Below the pieces are notes generated by a model that saw only the letters and a program-made list of their open reading frames with translations, did not search any database and had not been told where the DNA came from. From contig CAJUDX010000006.1 in the NCBI GenBank assembly GCA_910584785.1, positions 19,177 through 83,176 on the forward strand: DNA of 64,000 nucleotides, given 5' to 3'. Positions 36,801 through 44,537 of the stretch are shown here, one piece after another (position 1 is the first letter of the stretch; every line of letters starts with the position of its first letter). The DNA is from an uncultured Lachnospiraceae bacterium. Lineage in GTDB: Bacteria > Bacillota > Clostridia > Lachnospirales > Lachnospiraceae. The position numbers were made by a program, and so were the translations under genes.

Positions 36801-36993
36801 CGCAGAAGGAATCCCCTATGTGGAAACTGTACTGGAAATAGCCAATGCGCCGGAACTCTTTGCTGAAAAAACAGCTGAGCTTTACGGGGATGAAGAAAGG
36901 CTCCTTGCTATGTGCCGCAAAACCCAGACTTACATCCGCGAATACTTTAGTATTGATGCGGCCTGGAAGGTGATCGAAGAGGACTTTCAGTAA
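33871..36993 (+). CDS. Multidomain glycosyltransferase: kinase-like N-terminal region, coiled coil, GT2 and GT4
   Basis: A 1040-residue protein. Residues 1-250 contain DGLFENFMVTENGIWVMDYEW (split here: DGLFENF then VMDYEW, about 147-168), which resembles the active-site region of aminoglycoside-phosphotransferase/choline-kinase folds. Residues about 255-325 are a coiled coil rich in Lys/Glu. A GT2 domain spans about 407-650 (VSIIIPVYNQ, ADDVSTDAT, NNDT as the DxD equivalent, CEDSDLAF). A GT4-type GT-B domain spans about 675-1040, with FVGGFAHPPNADAV and the donor-binding PLRYGAGVKGKVVEA. It could add two different sugars. ATG 33871 overlaps the methyltransferase stop. The kinase resemblance is weak and by eye. 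Confidence 0.85.
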   Translation: MMRQTLFVKYNRTRKPEYQIRTSIVEEDGVRYVEKTPLCQDGEAHIRSLKNKREQLTKQHFDFQVLKPQFLDGDTCARFVFLQGETLAETLAKRIQAGEPVKEVLEEGLLLAMGEPDREFEQTPEFCRIFGDGPDAGDKSFSVSNVDGLFENFMVTENGIWVMDYEWVFDFPIPFGYLKYRTLFYFFERFKSSFGWQDLDAFFALFGIDEAQCGQYAAMEEHFQVFVHGDSSQGYLIRYQQPVETVDTLLSKEVVLDDLEMKHKGLQDKYALLEGTLAEKEIEITKRNEVQRLSNNHIANLEGMIKELRHEIDEMAKLLAYLDKHEAVTNRIWRSFLDSIRRRFPKGSKRRKILEYSINTIKHPIRYSKLYFTEMGRNRIAGDFAIGNDYLEKGKLIFPALGETEPMVSIIIPVYNQIHYTYACLESILEHTKDVSYEVIIADDVSTDATKDLALYSENLVISRNHVNQGFLRNCNQAAAKAKGRYLMFLNNDTKVTKGWLSSLVDLISSDPTIGMVGSKLVYPDGRLQEAGGIIWSDGSGWNYGRLDDPDKAEYNYVKDVDYISGAAILLSNQLWKQIGGFDERFAPAYCEDSDLAFAVRKAGYRVVYQPLSTVIHFEGISNGTDVEGTGLKRYQVENSVKLKEKWKDELKKQCVNTGSPNPFRARERSMGKPVILVIDHYVPTYDKDAGSKTTFQYLKMFLKKGYVVKFLGDNFGREEPYTTTLLQMGIEVLYGPDYQTKIWDWLRENGEEINYIYLNRPHIASKYIDYIKNNTKSRLIYYGHDLHFLRKRREYELTGDLKEKRDSDYWKSIEFSMMYKVAVSYYPSNVEVEAIHKIDQEIPLKAITAYVYEEFLDNIQEDFAQREGLLFVGGFAHPPNADAVLWFAREIFPRIRQRLPQVNFYVVGSKVTEEIQALHSEENGIIIKGFVSEEELTKLYASCRMVVVPLRYGAGVKGKVVEAIYHGAPILTTTVGAEGIPYVETVLEIANAPELFAEKTAELYGDEERLLAMCRKTQTYIREYFSIDAAWKVIEEDFQ

Positions 36994-37010
36994 TACAGGA
37001 GGAAGAAAAA

Positions 37011-37727
37011 ATGCAGGCAATTTTACTGGCGGGAGGCCTGGGGACAAGACTGAGAAGTGTAGTAAATGACCGCCCTAAGCCTATGGCATGGATTGAGGGA
37101 AAGCCTTTTATGGAATATGTGGTGCATGAGCTTTCCCGGTATGAAATTACGGATATTGTCTTTGCGGTCGGCTATAAGGGCTCCATGGTGGAGGAATTTT
37201 TCGGCGATGGCAGGGCTTTTGGTATTAAGGCTTCCTACGCCTACGAAGAGGAGCTTTTAGGTACGGCCGGAGCGATAAAAAATGCGGGAAATTACATCCA
37301 TGAAGATTGGTTTTTTGTCCTGAATGCAGATACTTTTTATTCGTTGGACTACCGGCGCCTTTTAAAGGTGCGGGATAAGCGTAATCTGGATTTTGCCCTG
37401 GTGCTGCGTCAGGTGCCCGATGTGTCCCGCTACGGGCGTGCTGTGCTGGTTCAGGATATGCTTGTAGAGTTTAACGAAAAAACTACTGAATCCGTTCCGG
37501 GAACGATTAATGGGGGCGTCTATCTGATGCGCAAAAAGCTTCTTGATGAGATTCCTCAAGGGAAGGTTTCCCTGGAAAATGAGATGATTCCCCGGTGGTT
37601 GTCGATGGAAAAGGACGAAAGACGCCTTGGCGGAATCGTTAATGATGGCTATTTTATCGATATTGGTATACCAGAAGATTATTATCGCTTTCAGGAGGAC
37701 GTAAGAAAAGGAGTAGTAGAATGGTAA
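37011..37727 (+). CDS. hddC: D-glycero-alpha-D-manno-heptose 1-phosphate guanylyltransferase
   Basis: Nucleotidyltransferase of 238 residues that makes GDP-heptose from heptose 1-phosphate. The signature LLAGGLGTRLRSVVNDRPKPMA at the N terminus (22 residues, given here as its first part LLAGGLGTRL and last part DRPKPMA) and ALNADTF-like VLNADTFYSLD are typical. Specificity for heptose rests on the next three genes (hddA, gmhB, gmhA), which complete the GDP-D-glycero-alpha-D-manno-heptose pathway. AGGAGG precedes the ATG and the last 7 bp overlap hddA. Alone it could be any sugar-1-phosphate nucleotidyltransferase. Confidence 0.88.
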   Translation: MQAILLAGGLGTRLRSVVNDRPKPMAWIEGKPFMEYVVHELSRYEITDIVFAVGYKGSMVEEFFGDGRAFGIKASYAYEEELLGTAGAIKNAGNYIHEDWFFVLNADTFYSLDYRRLLKVRDKRNLDFALVLRQVPDVSRYGRAVLVQDMLVEFNEKTTESVPGTINGGVYLMRKKLLDEIPQGKVSLENEMIPRWLSMEKDERRLGGIVNDGYFIDIGIPEDYYRFQEDVRKGVVEW

Positions 37728-38791
37728 TCAGAGGACGAGCGCCGCTTCGGGTGAGCTTTGGCGGCGGAGGAACCGATGTGGCTCCCTTTTGTGTGGAACA
37801 GGGGGGTGCCATTATTGGAAGTACGATTAATAAATATGCCTATTGTTCAATCGTGCCCAGAGAGGATAACCAGATCGTGGTGCATTCCCTGGATTTCGAT
37901 ATGACAGTAAAATATAATACTAAAAAAAACTATGTCTATGACGGCAAACTGGATTTGGTCAAGGCGGCCCTAAAAGCAATGGAGATTCAAAAGGGATGCG
38001 AGGTTTATCTGCAGTGTGACGCACCGCCTGGCTCCGGTCTTGGCACTTCTTCCACGGTAATGGTTGCCATGCTGGTTGCCATGGCGCGCTGGAAGGGGAT
38101 GGAGATGGACGGCTACCAGCTGGCTGACCTTGCCTACCAGGTTGAGCGGGAAGATTTAAAGATTTCCGGCGGCTACCAGGACCAATATGCGGCAACCTTC
38201 GGCGGAATTAATTTTATTGAATTTCATGGTCGGGATAACGTGGTGGTTAATCCCCTGCGGATTAAAAAAGATATTCTTCACGAACTGCAGTATAACCTCC
38301 TTCTGTGCTATACAGGTAATGTCCATGTGTCTGCTAATATTATTCAGGATCAGGTAAGCAATTATAAAAAAGTGGATGCCTTTAATGCCATGTGTGAGGT
38401 GAAGGCCCTGGCCTATGCGATGAAGGATGAATTGCTGAAAGGAAACCTCTATGCCTTTGGACGGCTGCTTAATGTCAGCTGGGAGAGCAAAAAGAGGATG
38501 AGTAATAAAATTACCAATCCGCAGGTAGATGCTCTTTATAACGAGGCCATGTGTGCAGGCGCCCTGGGCGGCAAGCTTTTGGGAGCAGGAGGGGGAGGGT
38601 ACCTTCTGATGTACTGTCCGTACAATGTGCGCCACAAGGTTGCTGAACGCCTGGAAGCTGCTGGTGGCCAGCTCACGGACTGGAACTTTGAACTTCGGGG
38701 CGCACAGAGCTGGATTTCGGATGATATGCGTTGGGATTATCACCAGGTAAAAGTACAGACGACACATGGGGAGTATACGTTTGATGTGTAG
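37721..38791 (+). CDS. hddA: D-glycero-alpha-D-manno-heptose 7-phosphate kinase
   Basis: GHMP-family sugar kinase of 356 residues that phosphorylates heptose 7-phosphate at C1. It begins VIRGRAPLRVSFGGGGTDV, has the ATP-binding motif PPGSGLGTSSTVMVAM and the C-terminal GHMP motif GGKLLGAGGGGYLL. The paralogues fucokinase and HddA share this layout; the flanking heptose genes decide for HddA. AAGGAG precedes the ATG. It overlaps hddC by 7 bp and gmhB by 8 bp. Confidence 0.92.
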   Translation: MVIRGRAPLRVSFGGGGTDVAPFCVEQGGAIIGSTINKYAYCSIVPREDNQIVVHSLDFDMTVKYNTKKNYVYDGKLDLVKAALKAMEIQKGCEVYLQCDAPPGSGLGTSSTVMVAMLVAMARWKGMEMDGYQLADLAYQVEREDLKISGGYQDQYAATFGGINFIEFHGRDNVVVNPLRIKKDILHELQYNLLLCYTGNVHVSANIIQDQVSNYKKVDAFNAMCEVKALAYAMKDELLKGNLYAFGRLLNVSWESKKRMSNKITNPQVDALYNEAMCAGALGGKLLGAGGGGYLLMYCPYNVRHKVAERLEAAGGQLTDWNFELRGAQSWISDDMRWDYHQVKVQTTHGEYTFDV

Positions 38792-39428
38792 GCCGACTAT
38801 TTTTTTAGATCGCGATGGTACGTTAAATGAAGAAGTGAACTACCTCCATCGACCCAAAGATCTGCGCCTTCTTCCCACTGCGGCAAATGCAGTGCGTTTA
38901 TGGAACCAGGCGGGGTTTCGCGTGGCAGTGATTACCAATCAGGCCGGGGTAGCCAGGGGTTATTACCGGGAGGAGGATGTAAAACACCTTCATGAATATA
39001 TGAATCAGGTGCTGGCAGAGGAAAATGCCCATATTGATCAGTTTTATTATTGTCCGCATCACCCGGAGCATGGAATAGGAAGCTATAAGGTCAGATGTCA
39101 CTGCCGCAAGCCGGATATCGGAATGTTTGAGCAGGCGCAGAGAGACGGCAGGGTGGATAAGGAACATTCCTATATGATTGGGGATAAATGGATCGATATT
39201 GAGGCCGGGTTTCGTTTTGGGGTGAATACAGCGCTTGTGGGAAGCGGGTATGGCCTGAAGATGTGGACGGAGTATCAGGAAGAGGAGAAACTTCGCGCGG
39301 GGAATACGGGATGGAAAACGGACGATTGGGAAAATGTATCGGAATTGTCGAAGGAACGGCTGGGATATTTTGGGGAAACGCTCCTGGATGTGGCAGAGTG
39401 GGTTCTGCGAAGAGAAGGGAAAAAATGA
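38784..39428 (+). CDS. gmhB: D-glycero-manno-heptose 1,7-bisphosphate 7-phosphatase
   Basis: HAD-superfamily (IIIA) phosphatase of about 214 residues that removes the 7-phosphate. The nucleophile motif is FLDRDGTLNEE (Asp9, Asp11), motif II lies in VITNQAGVARGYY, the zinc loop is CPHHP...CHCRKPD, and motif III/IV is MIGDKWIDIEAG. ATG 38784 overlaps the hddA stop and follows GGGGAG; a longer frame from 38766 lacks a binding site. The C-terminal 35 residues are an extra charged tail. It is the third gene of the heptose set. Confidence 0.93.
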   Translation: MCRPTIFLDRDGTLNEEVNYLHRPKDLRLLPTAANAVRLWNQAGFRVAVITNQAGVARGYYREEDVKHLHEYMNQVLAEENAHIDQFYYCPHHPEHGIGSYKVRCHCRKPDIGMFEQAQRDGRVDKEHSYMIGDKWIDIEAGFRFGVNTALVGSGYGLKMWTEYQEEEKLRAGNTGWKTDDWENVSELSKERLGYFGETLLDVAEWVLRREGKK

Positions 39429-39506
39429 ATGCAGGTGGGAATGAATTTTCAGGCGTGCTCCGGCACATAAACTTGAAATGGATTGTTGTAAAGGATAAAG
39501 AAAACC

Positions 39507-40148
39507 ATGGATGGAAAAGAACAGTTAGATCTTTTAATTTGCCGTTATCCGGTATTAGCTCCGATCGAGGATAGAATCTTTGAAGCCTACCAGGTGCTGG
39601 AAACGTGTTTTCTTCGCGGCGGAAAGCTCTTAGTGGCGGGAAACGGCGGAAGCTGTGCGGATAGTGAGCACATTGTTGGCGAACTGATGAAAGGGTTTTG
39701 CAAAAAGCGTCCGGTGCCGGAAGCCTTTGCTGGGGCGCTTAGAAAGGCCGATGAAAAGCGGGGAGAATTTCTTGCTAAGAAGCTGCAGGGAGGACTTCCG
39801 GCGATTGCACTGACGGGGCATCCGGGGCTTTCGACGGCGTTTTTAAACGATGTGGACGGGGAATTGATTTATGCGCAGCAGGTGCTTGGCTATGGAAAGG
39901 AAGGAGACGTGTTCCTGGGAATATCGACATCAGGAAATGCGGAGAATGTCCTGGGCGCGGCAGTGGTTGCCAGAGCTAAAGGGATGAAAGTGATTGGACT
40001 GACAGGCAAGGACGGCGGACAGCTGGGGACTGCGGCGGATGTGGCGATAATTGTGCCGGAGGTGGAAACTTATCGAATCCAGGAACTTCATCTTCCAGTG
40101 TATCATACGCTGTGCCTGATGCTGGAGGAGAGGTTTTTTCTGGAATAA
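39507..40148 (+). CDS. gmhA: Phosphoheptose isomerase (sedoheptulose 7-phosphate isomerase)
   Basis: SIS-domain protein of 213 residues that turns sedoheptulose 7-phosphate into D-glycero-D-manno-heptose 7-phosphate. It has the family stretch VAGNGGSCADSEHIVGEL and the SIS phosphate-binding motif GISTSGNAENVL. A catalytic-type Glu and His are in QELHLPVYHTL. It completes the four-gene GDP-heptose pathway: gmhA, hddA, gmhB, hddC. It is 78 bp after gmhB with AAAGGA before the ATG. Confidence 0.93.
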   Translation: MDGKEQLDLLICRYPVLAPIEDRIFEAYQVLETCFLRGGKLLVAGNGGSCADSEHIVGELMKGFCKKRPVPEAFAGALRKADEKRGEFLAKKLQGGLPAIALTGHPGLSTAFLNDVDGELIYAQQVLGYGKEGDVFLGISTSGNAENVLGAAVVARAKGMKVIGLTGKDGGQLGTAADVAIIVPEVETYRIQELHLPVYHTLCLMLEERFFLE

Positions 40149-40176
40149 AGACAGGGCGCGATAAAGGGCGGCTGAA

Positions 40177-41241
40177 ATGGAGACGGGGGCAGGGAGGATG
40201 GATGTGAAGGCGCGGAAGGTTTATCTTGATGTGGCGAAGGGATTGGCGATCCTTTTGGTAATCCTGGGACATATGAACCGTTTTTTTTCGTATCAGGGAA
40301 GGCTGATGCAGGTGGTTTATAGTGTTCAGCTTCCTATGTTTCTGCTGATAGGCGGATATTGGATGCGGGTGAAAGAGGGGGAGAGTCCAGGACAGTTTTT
40401 TTCGAAAAAGTTTTACCGGTTATTACAGCCATATTTCTTTTATGGATTCCTGTCACTGATTTATGGATGGCCTGAGGACGCGGATAAGTTGTACCATTAT
40501 TTTACCGGGCTTTTGTGGGGGATTGGGATTAATGACTATTTGCCTAATCTTCCTATCTGGTTTCTTCCCATGTTTTTTCTGGCAAATTGCTGGTTTTATC
40601 TGGTGCTTCTTTTGGGGAAGCTGGGTAAAGGGAGGAAGGAAAGGCTTGGCCTGGAGGCGGTGGCAGTGGGTCTTTTGATGGGAGTGGGGTGCTGGATCAA
40701 TGATCCGTTTAACCGTCTGCCCTGGGGGTTTGAGCTGGCGCTGATTTTACAGGGATTTTTCTTTGCCGGAAGGCTTTGGCGGCTGGCGGAGGAGAAGTTT
40801 TTTGCCGAGGGAAAGGTTTCGCGAAAGCAAATGCTGGTTTTGGCGGGGCTGGCGCCTGTGGCCTTTGTGGTTTGGTTCGTCTGTGTGAGGATGAATGGAA
40901 GAATTGATATTAATGCCGACTGGTTTGGAAACCGGGGGCTGTGGAGCTGTTATCTGGCGGCGTTTGCAGGATGTTATCTTTTGATTCTGGCGTCTGTTGT
41001 GCTGACAGGGTGTAAGTGGTTAGCACAGCTGCTTTCCCTGTTTGGAGAAAATAGTCTCGCGATTATGGCGGTTCATGTGCCGATGATTATGTGGATGGAC
41101 GGGGTGATTACGCCGCTGATGCCGCCGGTAATTCAGGCAAATTATATGGTGAAAAACTGGATTGGCGTGGGATATAGTTTTGTGACAATTTCCCTGCTCA
41201 GTCTATTTGCGGCAATGTTGTTAAAGAAGGAACGAAGGTGA
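40177..41241 (+). CDS. Acyltransferase 3 family membrane protein
   Basis: About 345-354 residues with 10 membrane segments. The start KVYLDVAKGLAILLVILGH is the family's first block (Asp/Lys and His of the active site), followed by SVQLPMFLLIGGYWM. It resembles the fucose 4-O-acetyltransferase-like group. It likely O-acetylates a sugar of this operon's glycan. The ATG at 40177 has only a weak ribosome site; the GTG at 40204, six bases after GGGAGG, is a better start. It is followed immediately by a GT2 gene. Confidence 0.88.
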   Translation: METGAGRMDVKARKVYLDVAKGLAILLVILGHMNRFFSYQGRLMQVVYSVQLPMFLLIGGYWMRVKEGESPGQFFSKKFYRLLQPYFFYGFLSLIYGWPEDADKLYHYFTGLLWGIGINDYLPNLPIWFLPMFFLANCWFYLVLLLGKLGKGRKERLGLEAVAVGLLMGVGCWINDPFNRLPWGFELALILQGFFFAGRLWRLAEEKFFAEGKVSRKQMLVLAGLAPVAFVVWFVCVRMNGRIDINADWFGNRGLWSCYLAAFAGCYLLILASVVLTGCKWLAQLLSLFGENSLAIMAVHVPMIMWMDGVITPLMPPVIQANYMVKNWIGVGYSFVTISLLSLFAAMLLKKERR

Positions 41242-41247
41242 TTGGAA

Positions 41248-42057
41248 GTGAAAGAATTACACATGTTTTCCATTTGTGCTTATCGGGAGTCGCCTTATCT
41301 GGAGGCGTGTATACGATCTGTTTTGGGGCAGAATTATCCGACAAAGGCGATTTTGTGCACTTCTACCCCCAGCCCTTTTCTTGAGGGGATGGCTAAAAAG
41401 TACAGGCTGCCGTACTATGTGAGGGAGGGGGAGAGCAATATTCGGGATGACTGGAATTTTGCCTATGCCATGGCGGATGCCCGGCTGGTGACGATTGCCC
41501 ATCAGGATGATTGCTATCGGGCAGGGTATGTGCGGGCGCTGGTCAATTCTTTCTACCGGTTTCAGGATATGACATTGTTTTCGACCGATGCAATTACCGT
41601 AAAGAACGGGCATCCTCTTCGGACAGAAAGGCTGCGCCTGGTTAAGAAGTTGCTGCGCCTGGGGCTGCGCAGTCCTTATATGAATCATTTGTCCTGGGTT
41701 AAGAAAAGTGCATTAATGTTTGGAAATTCAATCTGCTGTCCGTCCTGCACGTACAATAAGGAACATTTAGGGGATGTATTGTTTACTTCCGACTTTCAGT
41801 TTGTACTGGACTGGGAAAATCTTTTTACACTGGCAGAAAGGCCGGGGAGGTGGATTTGTGCGGAAGAGCCGCTTGTGTTTCACCGGATTCACCGGGAGGC
41901 GGCTACCTCAGCCTGCATGGGAGAGAACCGCAGGGAGTTTGAAGAGGTTAAAATGTTTGAACGAATTTGGCCCCAGCCCCTGACCAAGCTGTGGATGAAA
42001 GGCTACCGCAGGGCTTACGGGGCCTATGTGGGGAATATTGATGAGGATAAGCATTAA
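41248..42057 (+). CDS. Glycosyltransferase family 2
   Basis: About 269 residues. It opens ELHMFSICAYRESPYLEACI and has IAHQDDCY (about 82-89) in place of the usual DxD, a variant seen in some GT2 proteins. ILCTSTPS replaces the standard DDGS segment. The frame begins with TTG 41242, but GTG 41248 lies five bases after the strong site AGGTGAT and is preferred. It follows the acyltransferase gene almost without gap. Donor and acceptor unknown. Confidence 0.8.
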   Translation: MKELHMFSICAYRESPYLEACIRSVLGQNYPTKAILCTSTPSPFLEGMAKKYRLPYYVREGESNIRDDWNFAYAMADARLVTIAHQDDCYRAGYVRALVNSFYRFQDMTLFSTDAITVKNGHPLRTERLRLVKKLLRLGLRSPYMNHLSWVKKSALMFGNSICCPSCTYNKEHLGDVLFTSDFQFVLDWENLFTLAERPGRWICAEEPLVFHRIHREAATSACMGENRREFEEVKMFERIWPQPLTKLWMKGYRRAYGAYVGNIDEDKH

Positions 42058-42134
42058 ACATGGCGAAGGTCTGCGATAGGTAAAGTTTGGAAAAAGTGAG
42101 GATACAGGGATAGCTGCATGGCTTGGGAGATAGA

Positions 42135-44468
42135 ATGGGAAGAAGGAATAACAGGCTTTCGTGTTGCCTTTTTTTGATACTGGCAGTAGCTTGTCTGCTG
42201 GCGGGAATAGGCGCGCTTGGGCAGTCTGGCCCTGTCTGGGAAAAGTTATTTTCTCCGGCAGGCCGGAAAATGGCAGGGGAGACTCTGGTGTTTTTTGGGT
42301 GGATGCTGGTTTGCTTTTGCTGGTCAGGTGCCGGGCAGCGCCCGATGAAGGGGCTTAGAGCTGCAGGAATTGGTTTGGGAATGGGATTTGGTCTTTGGTG
42401 CCATCAGATTTTGCTCCCCTTTCTGGTTTCTGGCATCTGGCTTTTAGGATTAGGTCTGGCAGGGGATTTTGTTTTTCGATGCTGGAAGGGAGATCGGGGG
42501 AACTTACCGCTTCGCCTGGCGGCGGATGGATTAATTGGCTGCGGCGGATGGATTTTTCTGGTCTGCATTTTATCGGTGTTTCGCATTGGAGGTCTTAACC
42601 GGATTCGGATCATTGCTGCCGTCTTGGTTGTGTCTGCGCTGGGGGCGGCAGTTCCGGAAGTTGGCAGGTTGTGCCGCACCGGGAAAAAAAGCTTGGGACT
42701 TAGCCGAATGGAAGAGGTGTTCTGCGCGGTAATGCTGACGATGATTTTTGTCCAGCTTGCGCGGATAAATTTAATGCCGGATTACGATTCCCTGCATTAT
42801 GGACTGCGGTCGCATTATATTTTAGATGCAGGCAGCGGGATTTATGAAAATTTGGGAAATATTAACTTAGTCTATACGTATCCTAAGGGCTGGGAGATTC
42901 TTTCCTTTCCGCTGAGCGGCACCGTAACCTACGGATATCAGCTCTGCTTTAGCCTGTGGATGGCTGTACTGGTGCTTGTTTTATCGGGAGGGCTGGTTGT
43001 CTGGGCAGGCGGCAGCAGGAAGATGGCGCTGTTTTGCGCAATGGTTGTTTCACTGGTTCCCGGTGTGATGAATATGGGGATTACAGCGAAAAGCGACTTG
43101 GCTACTCTGGTCTGCCAGCTGATGATTTTATGGGGTGCCATGGGAATCGTCAAACGAACTTCCTGGGAAGAAAAAGCCGGCTGGTTTAGTATCTCTTCAG
43201 GGGCCTGCATGCTAAGCTTTTCTCTGAAACCAACCGCCCTGGTTTTTTCCTCTGTGCTTTCGATAAGCTGTCTGGGCGCCCTTGGGCTTCAGCGGGGATT
43301 TAAGGAAGATAAGGCGGGAAAAACTGCGGTGGATAAGGAAGATAAGGTTAAAGCGAGGCATGGGGCGCCCCTGTGGGTGCTGGTGTTAGTGCTGATTAAC
43401 CTGGGTGCCTGGACGGGAACCTGGGTGCGCACGTTTTTGATGACAGGTGTGCCGACCACCTCGGTATTTACTTCGATTTGGGAGAAGTTGGGCTTTTCGG
43501 TAAAATGGCCCTATGCATTTTCCGCGATTCCCCGTCAGGGGCTGGAAATGAGCGCGGCAGAGAGCGCAGGGTTTTTGCTGCGCAGGCTGTCAGGGCTTCT
43601 TCTTTTTCCCGCGGGAGACGATATGTTTCATGTCCGTCTGGCCTGGGGGAGTGCGGCGGTGATTCTTGGCTTGTCTGCGTGGCTGCTCTGGGGCATGGGA
43701 AGAGGAGCAGAAAAATGCTGCATCAGGGCGGCTCTTGCTGGAATTAGTCTGGTTGGCTTGTTTAGCCTTTATTTGCTCTGGCAGGTGGACGGGAATTATT
43801 ATATGCTTTTTTACGTGCTTGCGGTTGTGGCAGGAAGCATTGCCCTGGGCAATTCTCCCTGGTGTTTGCCGCTGCAAAAGGAAGGGAAGGATTTATGTTT
43901 CAGATGGGGGCTGCATTTGGTATTTGCCTTGTTTTTGGCGGCGCAGGCTGGTACGGTGATGGGAACAAGCTGGGCGGGAAACACAGGGTTTACGCCGATT
44001 AAGTTTTTCCATTCGGGGGTGTTTGATCATCAGAAGCAGAGGTATGAGGAAAAATGCGCTCTGGGAAACCAGGAAATATGGACCATACTATCGCAGGATG
44101 CGAGAACCAGGGTGCTTGCCGTGGGGGAACATCCTCAGGTTTTGCAATTTCCCTGTAATGTACAAAGCTATTATGATCTTACCGGAAGCGGAGGGAATGT
44201 CCGTCTGGTAAAGACACTGGAGGAGGTAAAGAAGTTTCTGCGTTTTGCCCAGATTGAGTATATCTACGTGGAAGCCGGGTATCTGGAAGAGGGAAGCAGG
44301 GCCTACGATGTGGTTCGTTACCTAATTGAGGAGGGAAGCCTGGCACAGCTTTACTTTTCACAGGGAAATATGCTTGGACGAGTTAATCTTATGGGGGAAA
44401 TCCCAATCGATCCTAAGCAGGAAGCAGAACATTTTTATCAGCAGATTGGGATGAAAAAAGACGAATGA
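42135..44468 (+). CDS. Large polytopic membrane protein, GT-C type (first of three)
   Basis: About 777 residues with around 15 membrane segments and a soluble C-terminal region (about 630-777). After a hydrophobic segment the loop LMPDYDSLHYGLRS (about 215-228) carries acidic residues as in GT-C/PMT-like transferases, which use polyprenyl-phosphate sugars. No closer family is recognised by eye. ATG 42135 follows GGGAGAT. It starts a run of three big membrane proteins between the heptose genes and the CDP-sugar genes. Confidence 0.7.
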   Translation: MGRRNNRLSCCLFLILAVACLLAGIGALGQSGPVWEKLFSPAGRKMAGETLVFFGWMLVCFCWSGAGQRPMKGLRAAGIGLGMGFGLWCHQILLPFLVSGIWLLGLGLAGDFVFRCWKGDRGNLPLRLAADGLIGCGGWIFLVCILSVFRIGGLNRIRIIAAVLVVSALGAAVPEVGRLCRTGKKSLGLSRMEEVFCAVMLTMIFVQLARINLMPDYDSLHYGLRSHYILDAGSGIYENLGNINLVYTYPKGWEILSFPLSGTVTYGYQLCFSLWMAVLVLVLSGGLVVWAGGSRKMALFCAMVVSLVPGVMNMGITAKSDLATLVCQLMILWGAMGIVKRTSWEEKAGWFSISSGACMLSFSLKPTALVFSSVLSISCLGALGLQRGFKEDKAGKTAVDKEDKVKARHGAPLWVLVLVLINLGAWTGTWVRTFLMTGVPTTSVFTSIWEKLGFSVKWPYAFSAIPRQGLEMSAAESAGFLLRRLSGLLLFPAGDDMFHVRLAWGSAAVILGLSAWLLWGMGRGAEKCCIRAALAGISLVGLFSLYLLWQVDGNYYMLFYVLAVVAGSIALGNSPWCLPLQKEGKDLCFRWGLHLVFALFLAAQAGTVMGTSWAGNTGFTPIKFFHSGVFDHQKQRYEEKCALGNQEIWTILSQDARTRVLAVGEHPQVLQFPCNVQSYYDLTGSGGNVRLVKTLEEVKKFLRFAQIEYIYVEAGYLEEGSRAYDVVRYLIEEGSLAQLYFSQGNMLGRVNLMGEIPIDPKQEAEHFYQQIGMKKDE

Positions 44469-44537
44469 TGCAGAGGGGATTTTCAGACTGCAGAGCGGTT
44501 TAGAAATTAACAGAGGATAAACAGGAGGCGGGGAATT

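Noticed and set aside
39425..39574. 49-codon frame starting in an ATGA overlap with the gmhB stop
   Set aside because: It runs into gmhA in another frame, has no similarity, and gmhA has its own start and binding site.
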